DNA of 64,000 bases from Massilia brevitalea (GCF_030711405.1 NZ_JAULSI010000026.1:1-64000), one strand, 5' to 3'. Counted from the first letter of the stretch, positions 27,276-36,867 are shown. Made by a program: numbers and translations. Notes: generated from the letters alone by a model not told the origin.

Positions 27276-29057
27276 CTATTGGTAAGCGCCGATGTCGATG
27301 GCCGGGATGCCGCGGTGTGCGAATACATCGCCACCCTTTGGATGCTTTTGGTTTTTGCGCTGCTCGTCCGAAGGCGGGCTGATGAGGATGATCGAGGCTT
27401 CATCAGGGCTGCGCAGATTGACTGCCGCGCTGACGCCGCCGTCGCGGTAGCTGCCCATGACACCGATCCCTATCTGTACGAACAAGGTCGCCGCACCGGT
27501 ATTGCCGAGGCGTTTATCGGTGTCGATGAACTGGCTGGACTTGGCACTGTCGATCTCGGGGCCGCCGCTTGCTGCTTGCGCATCGAGGACGCCATGGAGT
27601 GCGATCATCTGATCGGTATTGTTCTTGGTGGCGGCGATGACACGGGCAGGCGATTTGGAACGCTGGGTCTCGGGCAAGGTCTGGAGTGCGGCTTGCCAGC
27701 CAGCCTGCAACAGCTTCTGGCGCTCGGCGCGGCGTGTGACCGGTTTGCCTTGTTCGTCGGTAAAGCGTACGAAGGTCGGGCGGTGAATATAGCCGAGCGT
27801 GGGCAAGCGGTCGAAGGTTGCCAGTTGCTCGCGGGTCCAGGGGATGGGGAACCACGGAGTGGGTTTCCAATCGCGTGGAGGGTAATGAGCGAAAGGATTG
27901 AGCTTGCCCATTACGCCGGGAACACCGGTGCCGCGCACATCGGGACGCTGCGCGAAGGCGGCAGCGGCTTCGAGCCATTCGCTGACAAGAGGTTCACGCT
28001 CGACAGTTCCACGAAGGTCCTGTCGTGTCATATCCGCGCCGACCTGCGCAGGTGTTTGCAAAGCGCTCGCACGCTCTTCGTTAGGAAGTGCAACTAGCAA
28101 ATTGCAATACATCCAGCGGAATTCCCTTTGCAAGAAGGCATCATCTGGATCCTCCCAAGTAAAGGGTCGCACCGGATCAACCCGTTCGCGCCGGGCGAGT
28201 ACGAAGAGTGCGGAGGCGTCGGGCATTTCGGGAATATAGTAACCATCCCTCAGCAATGCAGGTGTACCAGGAAGAATGTTGAGGTCGCGCGTTCCCATAC
28301 TGTCTTCGGAATTCAAGATAACGTAGGGAACATCCGGATGCGCGTCGAAAAAAGCGAATACGTCCTCGATGATGCGGTCTGGCTGTTCGTCGAAGCGGCG
28401 AGGGCCGACAACGATAAGGTGCGATCCCATCCCTGAAACCATTACCCCTCCCGCAAGTCCAGGATCCGGCATTTCTGGCCGATCTTTTAATCTCGGATCA
28501 TTAGTAGGTGCGACGGCGTTAAAGACAGGTACACCGTAGTACTCGGGTGTAAAACGTGCACCGTTCTCAAGTGTGTCTCCACCGCGCCCGCCTGATGTCC
28601 CCAATTTGTCGATCCCTGACCAGCTATACTTCTTGGGGTCTTGCTCCCGAATCGTGGTATGCGGATTACCGGCCTGTAGCGCTGCCCATAATTTGCCTTG
28701 CCGGTATTTATCCAAGGTGATACCCAGCCCAATTACCTCCAACACGTACTCGCGTTTCTGCTGCTCGGTTTGCGCTATCTGTTGCGTGTGGGACATCTCA
28801 TTTTGTAATGTGCGCTGCCCTTGCTTTGAGGCCTTTACCCAATGCATCCCAAACAGCGCTGAAACGAGAACTGTCGGCCCGGCTACCCACCACAAGATTC
28901 GATTACCCATCGTCTGCTCCTGGTTGATTAAACTTTCCGGCTCAATAACCGTCATCACAAATGCTGTCCAGCACGGAATCAGGATCAAAAGCATTAGAAG
29001 AGCTCCGATCACATATTTCGCCGGATGGTTCTGCGTGGCTGTGGTCTTCGTCGTCAT
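27276..29057 (-). CDS. tla3: T6SS lipase adaptor Tla3 (DUF2875)
   Basis: A 593-residue protein of the DUF2875 family, described in Pseudomonas aeruginosa as Tla3, needed for delivery of the Tle3 phospholipase by its cognate VgrG. Two membrane segments are near the N terminus (about 15-37 and 53-71), then a short Gln-rich coiled stretch and a large soluble domain (about 100-593) with YYGVPVFNAVAPTNDPRLKD near 170 and VLNSEDSMGTRD-like VPYVILNSEDSMGTRDLN near 245. Its start overlaps the tle3 stop by four bases. It shares the lower GC content of tle3. Two N-terminal helices would leave the large domain on the cytoplasmic side if the N terminus is inside. Confidence 0.85.
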   Translation of the reverse strand: MTTKTTATQNHPAKYVIGALLMLLILIPCWTAFVMTVIEPESLINQEQTMGNRILWWVAGPTVLVSALFGMHWVKASKQGQRTLQNEMSHTQQIAQTEQQKREYVLEVIGLGITLDKYRQGKLWAALQAGNPHTTIREQDPKKYSWSGIDKLGTSGGRGGDTLENGARFTPEYYGVPVFNAVAPTNDPRLKDRPEMPDPGLAGGVMVSGMGSHLIVVGPRRFDEQPDRIIEDVFAFFDAHPDVPYVILNSEDSMGTRDLNILPGTPALLRDGYYIPEMPDASALFVLARRERVDPVRPFTWEDPDDAFLQREFRWMYCNLLVALPNEERASALQTPAQVGADMTRQDLRGTVEREPLVSEWLEAAAAFAQRPDVRGTGVPGVMGKLNPFAHYPPRDWKPTPWFPIPWTREQLATFDRLPTLGYIHRPTFVRFTDEQGKPVTRRAERQKLLQAGWQAALQTLPETQRSKSPARVIAATKNNTDQMIALHGVLDAQAASGGPEIDSAKSSQFIDTDKRLGNTGAATLFVQIGIGVMGSYRDGGVSAAVNLRSPDEASIILISPPSDEQRKNQKHPKGGDVFAHRGIPAIDIGAYQ

Positions 29058-31366
29058 ATTCCTGACCTCTCTCTCTTGTTCGGATGAGTTGTTGTCGGCG
29101 GGTTAGCCGTGACACGCTCCCCCGCCATCGTTTCGCAAATGACAAGGCCCGGCATTCCTGTATGCAGTGCCGGCACGCAGCGCGGCAGCTCGCCTGTACT
29201 GTAATAGGTGACATTCCCCAAGATCAGTTCTTTTCGCTCAGGCCTTTCAACGCTCCAGTAAGATTTGAATCGCTCAATGAATGTCTTCCATTGCAGGACA
29301 GATGCACGTACCGCGGCCGGATCTTTCTGCAACCGCCAATCAGCTACCGCACACAAGTACGCGTAAAACGCCGGATCACTGGATGCAAGTCCCCCACCAA
29401 TTGAAAGGTCATACGCCGTTACATTGCGATGATTCTTGGCACTGCCAAAAATCGAACCATGGAAGGATTTGGGACTGACTTCGTTCTGCCAACGCTTACG
29501 GCCTTCGTTCGGGCTCTCCTGGATTTGCGCAAATACCTTTCCATTCGGATAACGCGTCGCCTTCAATACTTTGCGTTGATCTTCGGACGGTAGTTCGTCC
29601 AGCTTTTTGTCCTTGTTGTAACGAGCCTCGATTCGCTGGCAGTCGACTTGCGATAAAGCTTGCGGCTCTTTCGGACGCTGCTCTGTTCCGGAAGGGTCGG
29701 GGCACTCCTCGTCCTGCACATTGAGTCCCTTGCCACTAGTGATGGCAATTGCCGCATCGATTTGATCAACTTCTTCGCACGGTCCCTGCTCCTCCCTTGC
29801 TACGCGCGCCTGGATAGAAGTGGCCGGGATATTTTTTGGGTCTATCTGGCCAGAGCCGCGTAAGTCGGCAACGACGGCTATTTTCAAAGCCTCGCCGTTA
29901 ATACTGCGTAGGCCCTCACGTTGATCGGCCTCGGAATCCATGAAATCCAGCAGTCCAGGCTTCCTTGGCCAGACAACTTCTTTGTGGTGCTTGCGCAAAG
30001 TACGGTTTGCTTCAGCCACGTGTCCATGATCGTCTTCGCCTTTCAGCCGCAGGGCGAAGTTATGTGGACCTTGCCCTACCAATACCGGTCCAAGGGCCTT
30101 TTTTGCAGGATCAACACGCTGCTTGCTGGTGAATACCCTCTGGTAAAATCCCTTCCCTAACTCGGCAAGAGGCTTGCGGCTCTGCTGTTTCGTGTTAAAA
30201 CTTGCGGCGGATGTCGCACCCAACATTGCTCGCGTATCCCCTCGTGGGATTGGAGAAAGGGCCGTTCCATGCATGAAATCAGGCACGCCTTGCCAGCCTA
30301 TGCCTTTCATATTGTCCAACGCTACTGTCATGTCCTCGGGACAGAAGTAGAGATACACCTTGCCACGATTATCACGATCTCCGCTCGCGCTCCATTTGGC
30401 GCCGACTACTCCATGGAATTTACTATGGTCGGTCAGGGCGGCAAGGGCTGGAGCCGAATGCTTCTTCGCAGCGACGCCTTGTACAATATTCACTAGTGTA
30501 CTCAACCTTGCATCGAAGGTTTGACGTGATTTTAGGACGCCGTATCGTCCTTCCATTGCAGGATCTGTTCCGCTCTTGAGTATTTCCGAAGCGGACATCA
30601 CTAAGCCTGCATCTTCTTCGAGGCTATACGGCGGATGGGTAAGAATCAGCGTATCAGCTGGCCGTTCCCCCTCCTGCAATAAGAAGGCTTGGGCTAGCAG
30701 GCTGATCAAGCAACCTTGGCTGTGCGCCACAATGTTCACTGTCTCGTTGGCGTCGTAATCGCGAATCATCGCGACCAGCGCCGCGAGCCGCTTCGCCGCC
30801 AGAACCATATACATTCGTCCTGGCGCGCTTAACAGCGGTCGAATCGAATCGCCTCCCACGTCAGCGAGCGAGCAAACGCCACGATTCCACATATCTGGCA
30901 AGCTGCTTGTGGCATTGGCGAAGGGACCGCCGCCTTTTGAATAATCCTTATCAAGACGATTGCCGAAACGATCGATAAGCTGTCCGCTTTTCGTCTTGGC
31001 CTCCTTCCGAATTTCACGAAACCCCCAGTAAAACGGAATGACCGGGCTGTGCGTGGTGTTTTCAATCGCCCGCTTGAAAAAGACAGCATCAGGATCGGCT
31101 TCGAGCACGTCCTTGTCCTTGGCAGTTGGCATCCTGTAGCGTCCCGGCACAAAGCGTCCCGGCTTGCCATGCAGGCGCATATCCAGCCCGGCACACAATC
31201 CTTCCTCAACCGCGCCGAAGCCTGTACCCACATCGTTCACGCCGTGAATCACGATAACGTTGCAGGGCAAATCCGGTTTAACATCCACCTTCTTGTCGGA
31301 CTTTCGTTCGCATTGCAGGACGCTCGCGTCCTGCCCGATGCAATAGGGTTCCCGTGGATACAGCAT
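29054..31366 (-). CDS. tle3: T6SS phospholipase effector Tle3
   Basis: A 770-residue lipase-fold effector. The alpha/beta-hydrolase start is VIVIHGVNDVGTGFG (38-52, oxyanion HG); the nucleophile elbow is AHSQGC (214-219) with S216, Ala replacing the first Gly of GxSxG. PPYSLEED and HGTALSPIPRGD supply later family positions; a C-terminal DUF3274-like part ends in a Lys/Arg-rich tail. Tle3 enzymes attack membrane phospholipids of rival bacteria after T6SS delivery. No signal peptide, as expected for a T6SS cargo. GGAG lies seven bases before the ATG, and vgrG ends 11 bases upstream. The usual immunity gene tli3 (DUF3304) is not between the neighbours. Base composition is clearly less GC-rich than the flanks. 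Confidence 0.87.
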   Translation of the reverse strand: MLYPREPYCIGQDASVLQCERKSDKKVDVKPDLPCNVIVIHGVNDVGTGFGAVEEGLCAGLDMRLHGKPGRFVPGRYRMPTAKDKDVLEADPDAVFFKRAIENTTHSPVIPFYWGFREIRKEAKTKSGQLIDRFGNRLDKDYSKGGGPFANATSSLPDMWNRGVCSLADVGGDSIRPLLSAPGRMYMVLAAKRLAALVAMIRDYDANETVNIVAHSQGCLISLLAQAFLLQEGERPADTLILTHPPYSLEEDAGLVMSASEILKSGTDPAMEGRYGVLKSRQTFDARLSTLVNIVQGVAAKKHSAPALAALTDHSKFHGVVGAKWSASGDRDNRGKVYLYFCPEDMTVALDNMKGIGWQGVPDFMHGTALSPIPRGDTRAMLGATSAASFNTKQQSRKPLAELGKGFYQRVFTSKQRVDPAKKALGPVLVGQGPHNFALRLKGEDDHGHVAEANRTLRKHHKEVVWPRKPGLLDFMDSEADQREGLRSINGEALKIAVVADLRGSGQIDPKNIPATSIQARVAREEQGPCEEVDQIDAAIAITSGKGLNVQDEECPDPSGTEQRPKEPQALSQVDCQRIEARYNKDKKLDELPSEDQRKVLKATRYPNGKVFAQIQESPNEGRKRWQNEVSPKSFHGSIFGSAKNHRNVTAYDLSIGGGLASSDPAFYAYLCAVADWRLQKDPAAVRASVLQWKTFIERFKSYWSVERPERKELILGNVTYYSTGELPRCVPALHTGMPGLVICETMAGERVTANPPTTTHPNKRERSGI

Positions 31367-31377
31367 GCGGCATCTCC

Positions 31378-34119
31378 TTACTGTTCGTCAGTCAAAATTC
31401 GAATGTTCGCGATATGCATCGCGTCGCGCTCGAGCAGCTCCGTCTTGCCTGCGGCATCGCTGATGCCCTTGAGCGTGCTGCCATCGCTCATCTCAATCTC
31501 GAAGCGGCGGTTCGCGGCAGGCACCGCATCCTCGTCATGGGCGCCATACTTCAGGATGAATTTCTGGTCGGGAGTGCCGTTCTCGAACGTCGGCAACTCG
31601 GCTGCCATCGTTGCCGGGCCATCTAGGGGGAAATTCGCAGCATGTTGTTTGATGTCGCCTTTGGTACCGAGCGAAATGCCGCCACCAACCTTGATGAAGG
31701 AGCCATCTTCGGCAACGATATGAATCTCCTTCGCCATCAGCACCACCTTGCCGTCAGTGGCCGTGACCCTGACGTTTTTGGCGGAATTGACTTCCGTATC
31801 ATCGTGCTGGCTCTGCAGCAGGAACTTGCCGTGGTGCGCAATCGCCTTGATACCGTTATGGTGCGAGAACAGGGAGACACCCTGTCCTGCATTCAGATTG
31901 AAACGCTGACCGGCAGTCAGCTGGATATGCTGCTGCGCCACCGTGTCGGCATTGGACCCGGCATAACTGACCAGCGCTTTCGACGTAGCAAAGCTGATCC
32001 CGTCGGGCGCACTGGCGGCGATCATGGCACTGCCAGCGGTCTGCCCTTCCGGTGCGGTATTGCTGCCGTCTTCCCATTGGTTCAGCTGCGACTTGAGTTC
32101 GGCGAGTGGATTGCCATCGAGCGGCAGCGCCTGGTGCTCTGCCGCATAGCTCCCCAGGCTTTGGCATTGCTCCAGGCATTGCTCCATCAAGGACAGGAAT
32201 TCGGCGCGGGCCAGCTGGTTATCGACTGCATTCAGGCGCTTCCATGCCGTCAGCAGCAAGCCTTTGGCGGCGCGTACCGCAACGTGTTCATCGCTGCGCA
32301 ATTCCGCGCCTTCACCACGAGGTTCGGCTTCGCCATCACGGCGCGGATGGCGCAAGTGCCCGAGGTTGAGCTGACTGTGACCGTGTTCACTCGCCAGCTG
32401 GGCACTGATCTGGCCCGGCGTATCGTCCATGCGCAGTTGGTTGTACCGCTGGCCTTTTATCTCGCGACTCTTGATCCCGGAGAGGAAGCGGTTACCCGGC
32501 AGCTTGCCGGAATGGCTGAAATCGGGTGGCGGCGTCCGTCCGCCATGGACGCGCCCCGTGATGACGGGCTTGTCCGGATCGCCGCCAAGGAAAGTCACCA
32601 GGCATTCGTCCCCGTCACGCGGCAGCGAGATTGCGCCGGTGTGGTTCCCAGCCCAGGAACTGGCGACGCGCAGCCAGGCTGAATCGGTGTCGCTGTCCGA
32701 CGCCCCAACTCCCCTGGCATGTTCGTGGTCGCTGGGGCGACACGCAGGAAAACGGACCTTCACCCGGCCATGCTGGTCGCAATGGACTTCTTCTTCGCCA
32801 GGCGTAACGACGATCACGCTTTGCGTTTGTGCGGTCGGTACGTCGACACGTGGATCAAACGCGGGCACAATAGGAATGCCGCGCCGCACGCAGCTGAACC
32901 GGTTCGTATAACGCGCTCCACGCTCGGCGCTTGCGCGCCCGAGTCCATCGTCGGGTGCGCACCATTTGTTCAACGCAAACAGGCGGGTGATCCGGTCATT
33001 CAGTGCTTTCGGGAGGTTGTTTTCCGCATCGATACGCAAACCGGTAATCACGAATTCACGATCTTCGGCGCGGTGCGTATCGATTTCGGCATGGCCCTTG
33101 ATGGCGATCCACTGTCCGACGCCCAGGTCGCGCACTCCGCTCTCCGCTTCGAAGTATTTCGATTCATATTCATGCCGCTGCATGCGCAAGGTCGCCAGGG
33201 TGCGGAAATCCGCGCTGCTGTCTCCCGCATGCGGCGTGTCGACCAGATACTCATCAATATTTGATGCAAACCTGCCCCCAAAAGCCCCTTGGTCATGTTG
33301 ACTCGGAATCGCTACCTCGGAACCCGATGACTGCTTGTAGTCCCAGGAGTGACGCGTGACTTGTCCAGCGGTCAGCAAGCGCGATGCGTGCCACGCTGTG
33401 ATGCCATCGCGCGCTTCGGTGCCATCGTCGCGGTGGTAACGTACTGTCCCGGCCGTGCTTTGTGCGAGTGCATGCGAATTGTCGAACAGGACCAGCCGAT
33501 GACCTCGAATGGCATCACGCCCCGTTGATTCGCCCGCCTCGAAGAACCAGGCCAGTCCGCGTCGCTTCCACAGGCGGCGCAGGAAGGCGGCGTCGGATTC
33601 GTTGTACTGCATGGTAAATTCCCGAATCGGATACGACGCTGCTGTCAGCAACTTGAAATCGAAGGCCCGCGCCAGGATTGGATTCTTGTGCAGCCATTCG
33701 CGCAGCAAGGTCCGTGTGATGTCGATCTCGCTGGCCTGTCGGAAAACGCGGGTATTGATGCGCGTCTCCATCAGCGAAAGCGCATCTTGAATAATCAGTT
33801 GGTAGGTTGCCAGTCCGCCATCGCTTTCGCCTTCGGATGCCTGCGCCACTATGCCGCAGATCGAATACAACTCGCCCCGGTCGGTCACGAATTGCAGTTC
33901 CGCGACCATCGCGATGAAGGTCTTGAGCGGCAGGCCCGCCGATCCTGCGATGCAAAGCAAACGGTATTCGAATCCGCCACAGATATCGGCTTGGCCTTTT
34001 ACATGTTTGACCAACAAACGGTCGGTAAGCGCTCCTTGTTCGCTCGACAGACGCAGGCGAATAGGCCGGTTTGAGTCGGTGAGCTCTTGGTGCAAAAGTT
34101 GAATCTGCTGTGCATGCAT
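31378..34119 (-). CDS. vgrG: T6SS spike protein VgrG with C-terminal extension
   Basis: A 913-residue valine-glycine repeat protein forming the T6SS spike. The gp27-like base is at 1-370 (EFTMQYNESDAAFLRRLWKR is the usual mark), the gp5-OB region follows with PRDGDECLVTFLGGDPDKPV, and a DUF2345 beta-helix spans about 600-810 (for example KGLLLTAWKR and HHNGIKAIAHHGKFLLQSQH). The last 60 residues (from about AANRRFEIEMSDGSTLKGIS) read like the small transthyretin-like extension found in some VgrGs that carry Tle lipases. First gene of the island, followed by its likely cargo Tle3. Two strong hairpins lie in its leader. No T6SS structural genes are in the window. Confidence 0.93.
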   Translation of the reverse strand: MHAQQIQLLHQELTDSNRPIRLRLSSEQGALTDRLLVKHVKGQADICGGFEYRLLCIAGSAGLPLKTFIAMVAELQFVTDRGELYSICGIVAQASEGESDGGLATYQLIIQDALSLMETRINTRVFRQASEIDITRTLLREWLHKNPILARAFDFKLLTAASYPIREFTMQYNESDAAFLRRLWKRRGLAWFFEAGESTGRDAIRGHRLVLFDNSHALAQSTAGTVRYHRDDGTEARDGITAWHASRLLTAGQVTRHSWDYKQSSGSEVAIPSQHDQGAFGGRFASNIDEYLVDTPHAGDSSADFRTLATLRMQRHEYESKYFEAESGVRDLGVGQWIAIKGHAEIDTHRAEDREFVITGLRIDAENNLPKALNDRITRLFALNKWCAPDDGLGRASAERGARYTNRFSCVRRGIPIVPAFDPRVDVPTAQTQSVIVVTPGEEEVHCDQHGRVKVRFPACRPSDHEHARGVGASDSDTDSAWLRVASSWAGNHTGAISLPRDGDECLVTFLGGDPDKPVITGRVHGGRTPPPDFSHSGKLPGNRFLSGIKSREIKGQRYNQLRMDDTPGQISAQLASEHGHSQLNLGHLRHPRRDGEAEPRGEGAELRSDEHVAVRAAKGLLLTAWKRLNAVDNQLARAEFLSLMEQCLEQCQSLGSYAAEHQALPLDGNPLAELKSQLNQWEDGSNTAPEGQTAGSAMIAASAPDGISFATSKALVSYAGSNADTVAQQHIQLTAGQRFNLNAGQGVSLFSHHNGIKAIAHHGKFLLQSQHDDTEVNSAKNVRVTATDGKVVLMAKEIHIVAEDGSFIKVGGGISLGTKGDIKQHAANFPLDGPATMAAELPTFENGTPDQKFILKYGAHDEDAVPAANRRFEIEMSDGSTLKGISDAAGKTELLERDAMHIANIRILTDEQ

Positions 34120-34145
34120 AAAGAGTCCATTGGCAGGAATGAGAC

Positions 34146-34210
34146 GCGCCTTCGACGCAAGCGAAGGCGCGAACGAAATACTCGTCTGTCAGTGCAATAG
34201 CACTGACAGA
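34146..34210. promoter_or_regulatory. Two strong hairpins in the vgrG leader
   Basis: GCGCCTTCG-N7-CGAAGGCGC (34146-34170) and TCTGTCAGTGC-AATA-GCACTGACAGA (34185-34210, 11-bp perfect stem). They lie 27 to 91 bases before the vgrG start on the minus strand. They could act as attenuator, translation control or a bidirectional end with the cyanophycinase side. Nothing else is seen in this 207-base gap. Confidence 0.5.
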
Positions 34211-34326
34211 ACAAGTACGTTAACCAATGGAATGGTGCAGGAGTGCGAAGGAAAACTATTGACTTGAATCAATGCTGCAGGCTTGTATGTAGCTTCTGTA
34301 ACAGCCCTGCCGGATAACCCGTGGGC

Positions 34327-35538
34327 TTATTTATACTGGTACAGCGGCCGCTTCACGATGATCGGCCGTATATCCAGCCGCACGTTGTAGATGGAATACG
34401 CTTCGGTCGCCGCCGACATATAGCCCACGCTCTCGCCCGTGCGCGAGAACTTGAACTCGAAGCCCAAATCCGGCTGCACCGAGTTGGCGCTGTCGAGCGT
34501 GAGGCCGATGGCTTCCGGCTGGTCGCTGTCGATCAGCTTGCCCATCAAGTCCACCACCGTGCTGTTGCCGAGGATGTCAGCCGAGAACAGCGGCTCGCGG
34601 TAATAGGGCCGGGCCGGGTCGAGGCGGCCGTCGGCTTTATCGGGCGCTGGGGTAAAGGCATGGCTGGCGATGTTGAAGCGGTCGCCGTTGTCGAGGTAGC
34701 TCAGGCGCACGTTGCTGACGTTGAAGGCCCCTTCCTGCGCATTCGCCGCCGACAGATCGACCACCAGCGCGCCCTTGTAACCGATCACCTCGACGTCGCG
34801 TTGCGGCCCCACCACCATCGCCGTGTTCTCGTCGATGCCCAGGCCCAGCTTGTAGCCTTTTTGCAGCATGGCCGGCAGCATGCGCGCAAAGCGGCCGCGT
34901 ACCAGCAGGTGCTGGTCGACGAACACGTCGTCGCCGATGAAGCCCAGGCCCGGCGTGATTTCCTGGCCGTCGGTGAGGCCGAGCTTGAGGGTGGCCAGTA
35001 TCGGTTTCGGATGGCCGAACATGGAGGCGCTCATGATGGCGGCGCCGGCGCTGGTGCCGGCGATCACGCCGCCGCGCCGGTACATGCTCCACAGGGCGTC
35101 GAGCACCAGGCTGTTGGCGCCGTCGGGGCGGCGCAGGGCGCGCGTGATGCGGGCCTGGTCGCCGCCGGCAAAGTACGCTCCGCCCGCGGATCGTACGGTA
35201 TCCGCTAATGCAGGATTGTCGGCGGCGGCCTGGTAGTCGGTGCCGGTGAGGCGCACGGCCACCGGGACAAAAAAGGCGTTGGCGCCGTAGCGGTTCAGGC
35301 GCTCGACGAGGAAGGCGCCGGATTTTTCGGGATTGGCGGAAGCGGAAGCGAAGACGGCAATGCGTGCGCCCTTGCCCCCGGCCAGCTCGACGATGCGCTC
35401 CCAGACGGCGTTGTTATCCGGCCGCAGCGCCCCGCCGATGATGACCAGCGAGCCCTTCGGCGGGATTTCCGCAGCGAGCCCGGGCTGGCCCGCCAGGCAG
35501 GTCATGATGAAGGCGACAAAGACGGCGAACCGGACCAT
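34327..35538 (-). CDS. Exported cyanophycinase-like serine hydrolase (peptidase S51)
   Basis: A 403-residue peptidase S51 family protein with a signal peptide (about 1-23). Cyanophycinases release beta-Asp-Arg dipeptides from the storage polymer cyanophycin. The nucleophile elbow GTSAGAAIMS holds S163; GGALRPDNN and YFAGGDQARITRAL are conserved strands, and GLGFIGDDVFVDQHLLVRGR carries the His and Asp region. The exported form suggests use of external polymer rather than self-made granules; no cyanophycin synthetase is in the window. ATG choice is supported by the signal peptide and by GGAGCGC before it. Confidence 0.87.
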   Translation of the reverse strand: MVRFAVFVAFIMTCLAGQPGLAAEIPPKGSLVIIGGALRPDNNAVWERIVELAGGKGARIAVFASASANPEKSGAFLVERLNRYGANAFFVPVAVRLTGTDYQAAADNPALADTVRSAGGAYFAGGDQARITRALRRPDGANSLVLDALWSMYRRGGVIAGTSAGAAIMSASMFGHPKPILATLKLGLTDGQEITPGLGFIGDDVFVDQHLLVRGRFARMLPAMLQKGYKLGLGIDENTAMVVGPQRDVEVIGYKGALVVDLSAANAQEGAFNVSNVRLSYLDNGDRFNIASHAFTPAPDKADGRLDPARPYYREPLFSADILGNSTVVDLMGKLIDSDQPEAIGLTLDSANSVQPDLGFEFKFSRTGESVGYMSAATEAYSIYNVRLDIRPIIVKRPLYQYK

Positions 35539-35607
35539 GATGCGCTCCTTCTCGAACAGTCAAAGCGTAAGCCTGATTCCAGAAAGACGTCGCCATGTTG
35601 CGTTCTC

Positions 35608-36045
35608 TCAGGAGACGTATATGTTGGGGAAATAGCGCTCCATCAACGTTTCCGGCTTGCTGGGCGCGGTGAAACCGAAGCGTTCGTACAGGCCGTGGGC
35701 GTCGCCCGTAGCGAGGGTGAAGCGGCGCAGGTGCTGCAGGCTGGGGTGGCGCAACACCGCCGCGACCATCTGCTTGCCGTAGCCATGGCCGCGGTATTCC
35801 GGCACCACGAACACGTCGACCAGGTTGGCAAAGGTGGCGAAATCCGTGATCACGCGGGCAAAGGCGATTTGCCGCCCATCCAGGTAGCCGCCGAAGCACA
35901 GCGAATTCTCGATGGCGCGCTCGACGATGGGCTGCGAGATGCCAACCGCCCAGCTCGATTGCTCGCTGAGGAAGCGGTAGATCATCGGAATGTCGAGCAG
36001 CGACTGGTCGGTGCTGACCTGGAAACTGGAGTCGTTGGTAGTCAT
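35608..36045 (-). CDS. GNAT N-acetyltransferase
   Basis: A 145-residue single-domain acetyltransferase. The acetyl-CoA site is VVPEYRGHGYGKQMVAAVL (the R/QxxGxG/A motif), preceded by ANLVDVF and followed by FTLATGDAHGLYERFGF, the usual family end. It resembles the YjgM/PA4026-like group whose targets are mostly unknown. The only in-frame ATG is at 36045; a TTG 18 bases earlier would also fit the frame. It is followed by the cyanophycinase gene after about 70 bases, with no clear link between them. Confidence 0.85.
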   Translation of the reverse strand: MTTNDSSFQVSTDQSLLDIPMIYRFLSEQSSWAVGISQPIVERAIENSLCFGGYLDGRQIAFARVITDFATFANLVDVFVVPEYRGHGYGKQMVAAVLRHPSLQHLRRFTLATGDAHGLYERFGFTAPSKPETLMERYFPNIYVS

Positions 36046-36117
36046 CCTGGGGCCATCTGCCAAAAAACCAATTTTAGCGCTGTTTACTAAAACGATAAGT
36101 TCCGATTGCCTCCGATT

Positions 36118-36738
36118 TCAGCGCGCGTCTTCGCCGCCCGGCAGGTAGCGTTCCGGTAAGGCGAGGTGGGCGTCTTCCGCGCGCCAGACCAGGTTGGCGA
36201 TCCACCAGCGCTTGCCGTCGTGTACCAGCTGGATGCTGTTGATGCCGCGCATGAACGGCTTGGTGTCGTGCGGCGCGCGCAGCAGTTCATAGGTACTGAA
36301 CACATGCACCAGCTGGCCGAAGGTTTCGGTGCGGCGCGCAATCTCGCGCTCATAGAAGCCGTTGGCGCTGAAGGTGCTCATGTTGCGGCTGATGTAATCT
36401 TCGACCGTCATCGGGCGCAGGGCGAAGCCGCCATGATTTTGCGGGACGATCATCGACAGTTTGGCATCCGGCACGAACAGTGCGCGCATGCGGTTCCAGT
36501 TGCGCGCCGCGCCGGCCGGGCCGGAAATGACTTCGTACAGGGCGGCGACGGTGGAGTCGACCGAGGCGCCGTCGGCTTCCCTGCTTGTCACCGGCTGGGC
36601 GGGGGCGGTATGGACCTGGGCCGGCGGCTGTGGCTGTGGCGTTTGCGCCTGTGCCTGCGTTTGCGCTTGCGGTTGGGCGTGGGCAGCGGCGCCGGCCAGC
36701 ATGGCCGCCACGGCAGCCGGGATCCATCGTTGCATCAT
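36118..36738 (-). CDS. Exported NTF2/SnoaL-like protein
   Basis: A 206-residue protein with signal peptide (about 1-21, ending AHA). A low-complexity Gln/Pro/Ala linker covers about 22-50. The rest looks like the NTF2/SnoaL-like fold: VAALYEVISGPAGAARNW, MRALFVPDAKLSMIVP, MTVEDYISRN and a C-terminal RGINSIQLVHDGKRWWIANL. These domains serve as small enzymes or ligand binders; no catalytic residues can be named. The start could be either of two adjacent ATGs. The gene is divergent from argH. Confidence 0.72.
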   Translation of the reverse strand: MMQRWIPAAVAAMLAGAAAHAQPQAQTQAQAQTPQPQPPAQVHTAPAQPVTSREADGASVDSTVAALYEVISGPAGAARNWNRMRALFVPDAKLSMIVPQNHGGFALRPMTVEDYISRNMSTFSANGFYEREIARRTETFGQLVHVFSTYELLRAPHDTKPFMRGINSIQLVHDGKRWWIANLVWRAEDAHLALPERYLPGGEDAR

Positions 36739-36867
36739 CTTTTCTCCATTGCGTCAGACTTGATAGGCGCATCATCGGGGATTTTTGCCGCCTTGTCATC
36801 CGGCCTTGCCCGGACAGCGGCCATGCGTGGCGGTTTATAATCCGGTAAATCAACCGGAACCTTCCCC

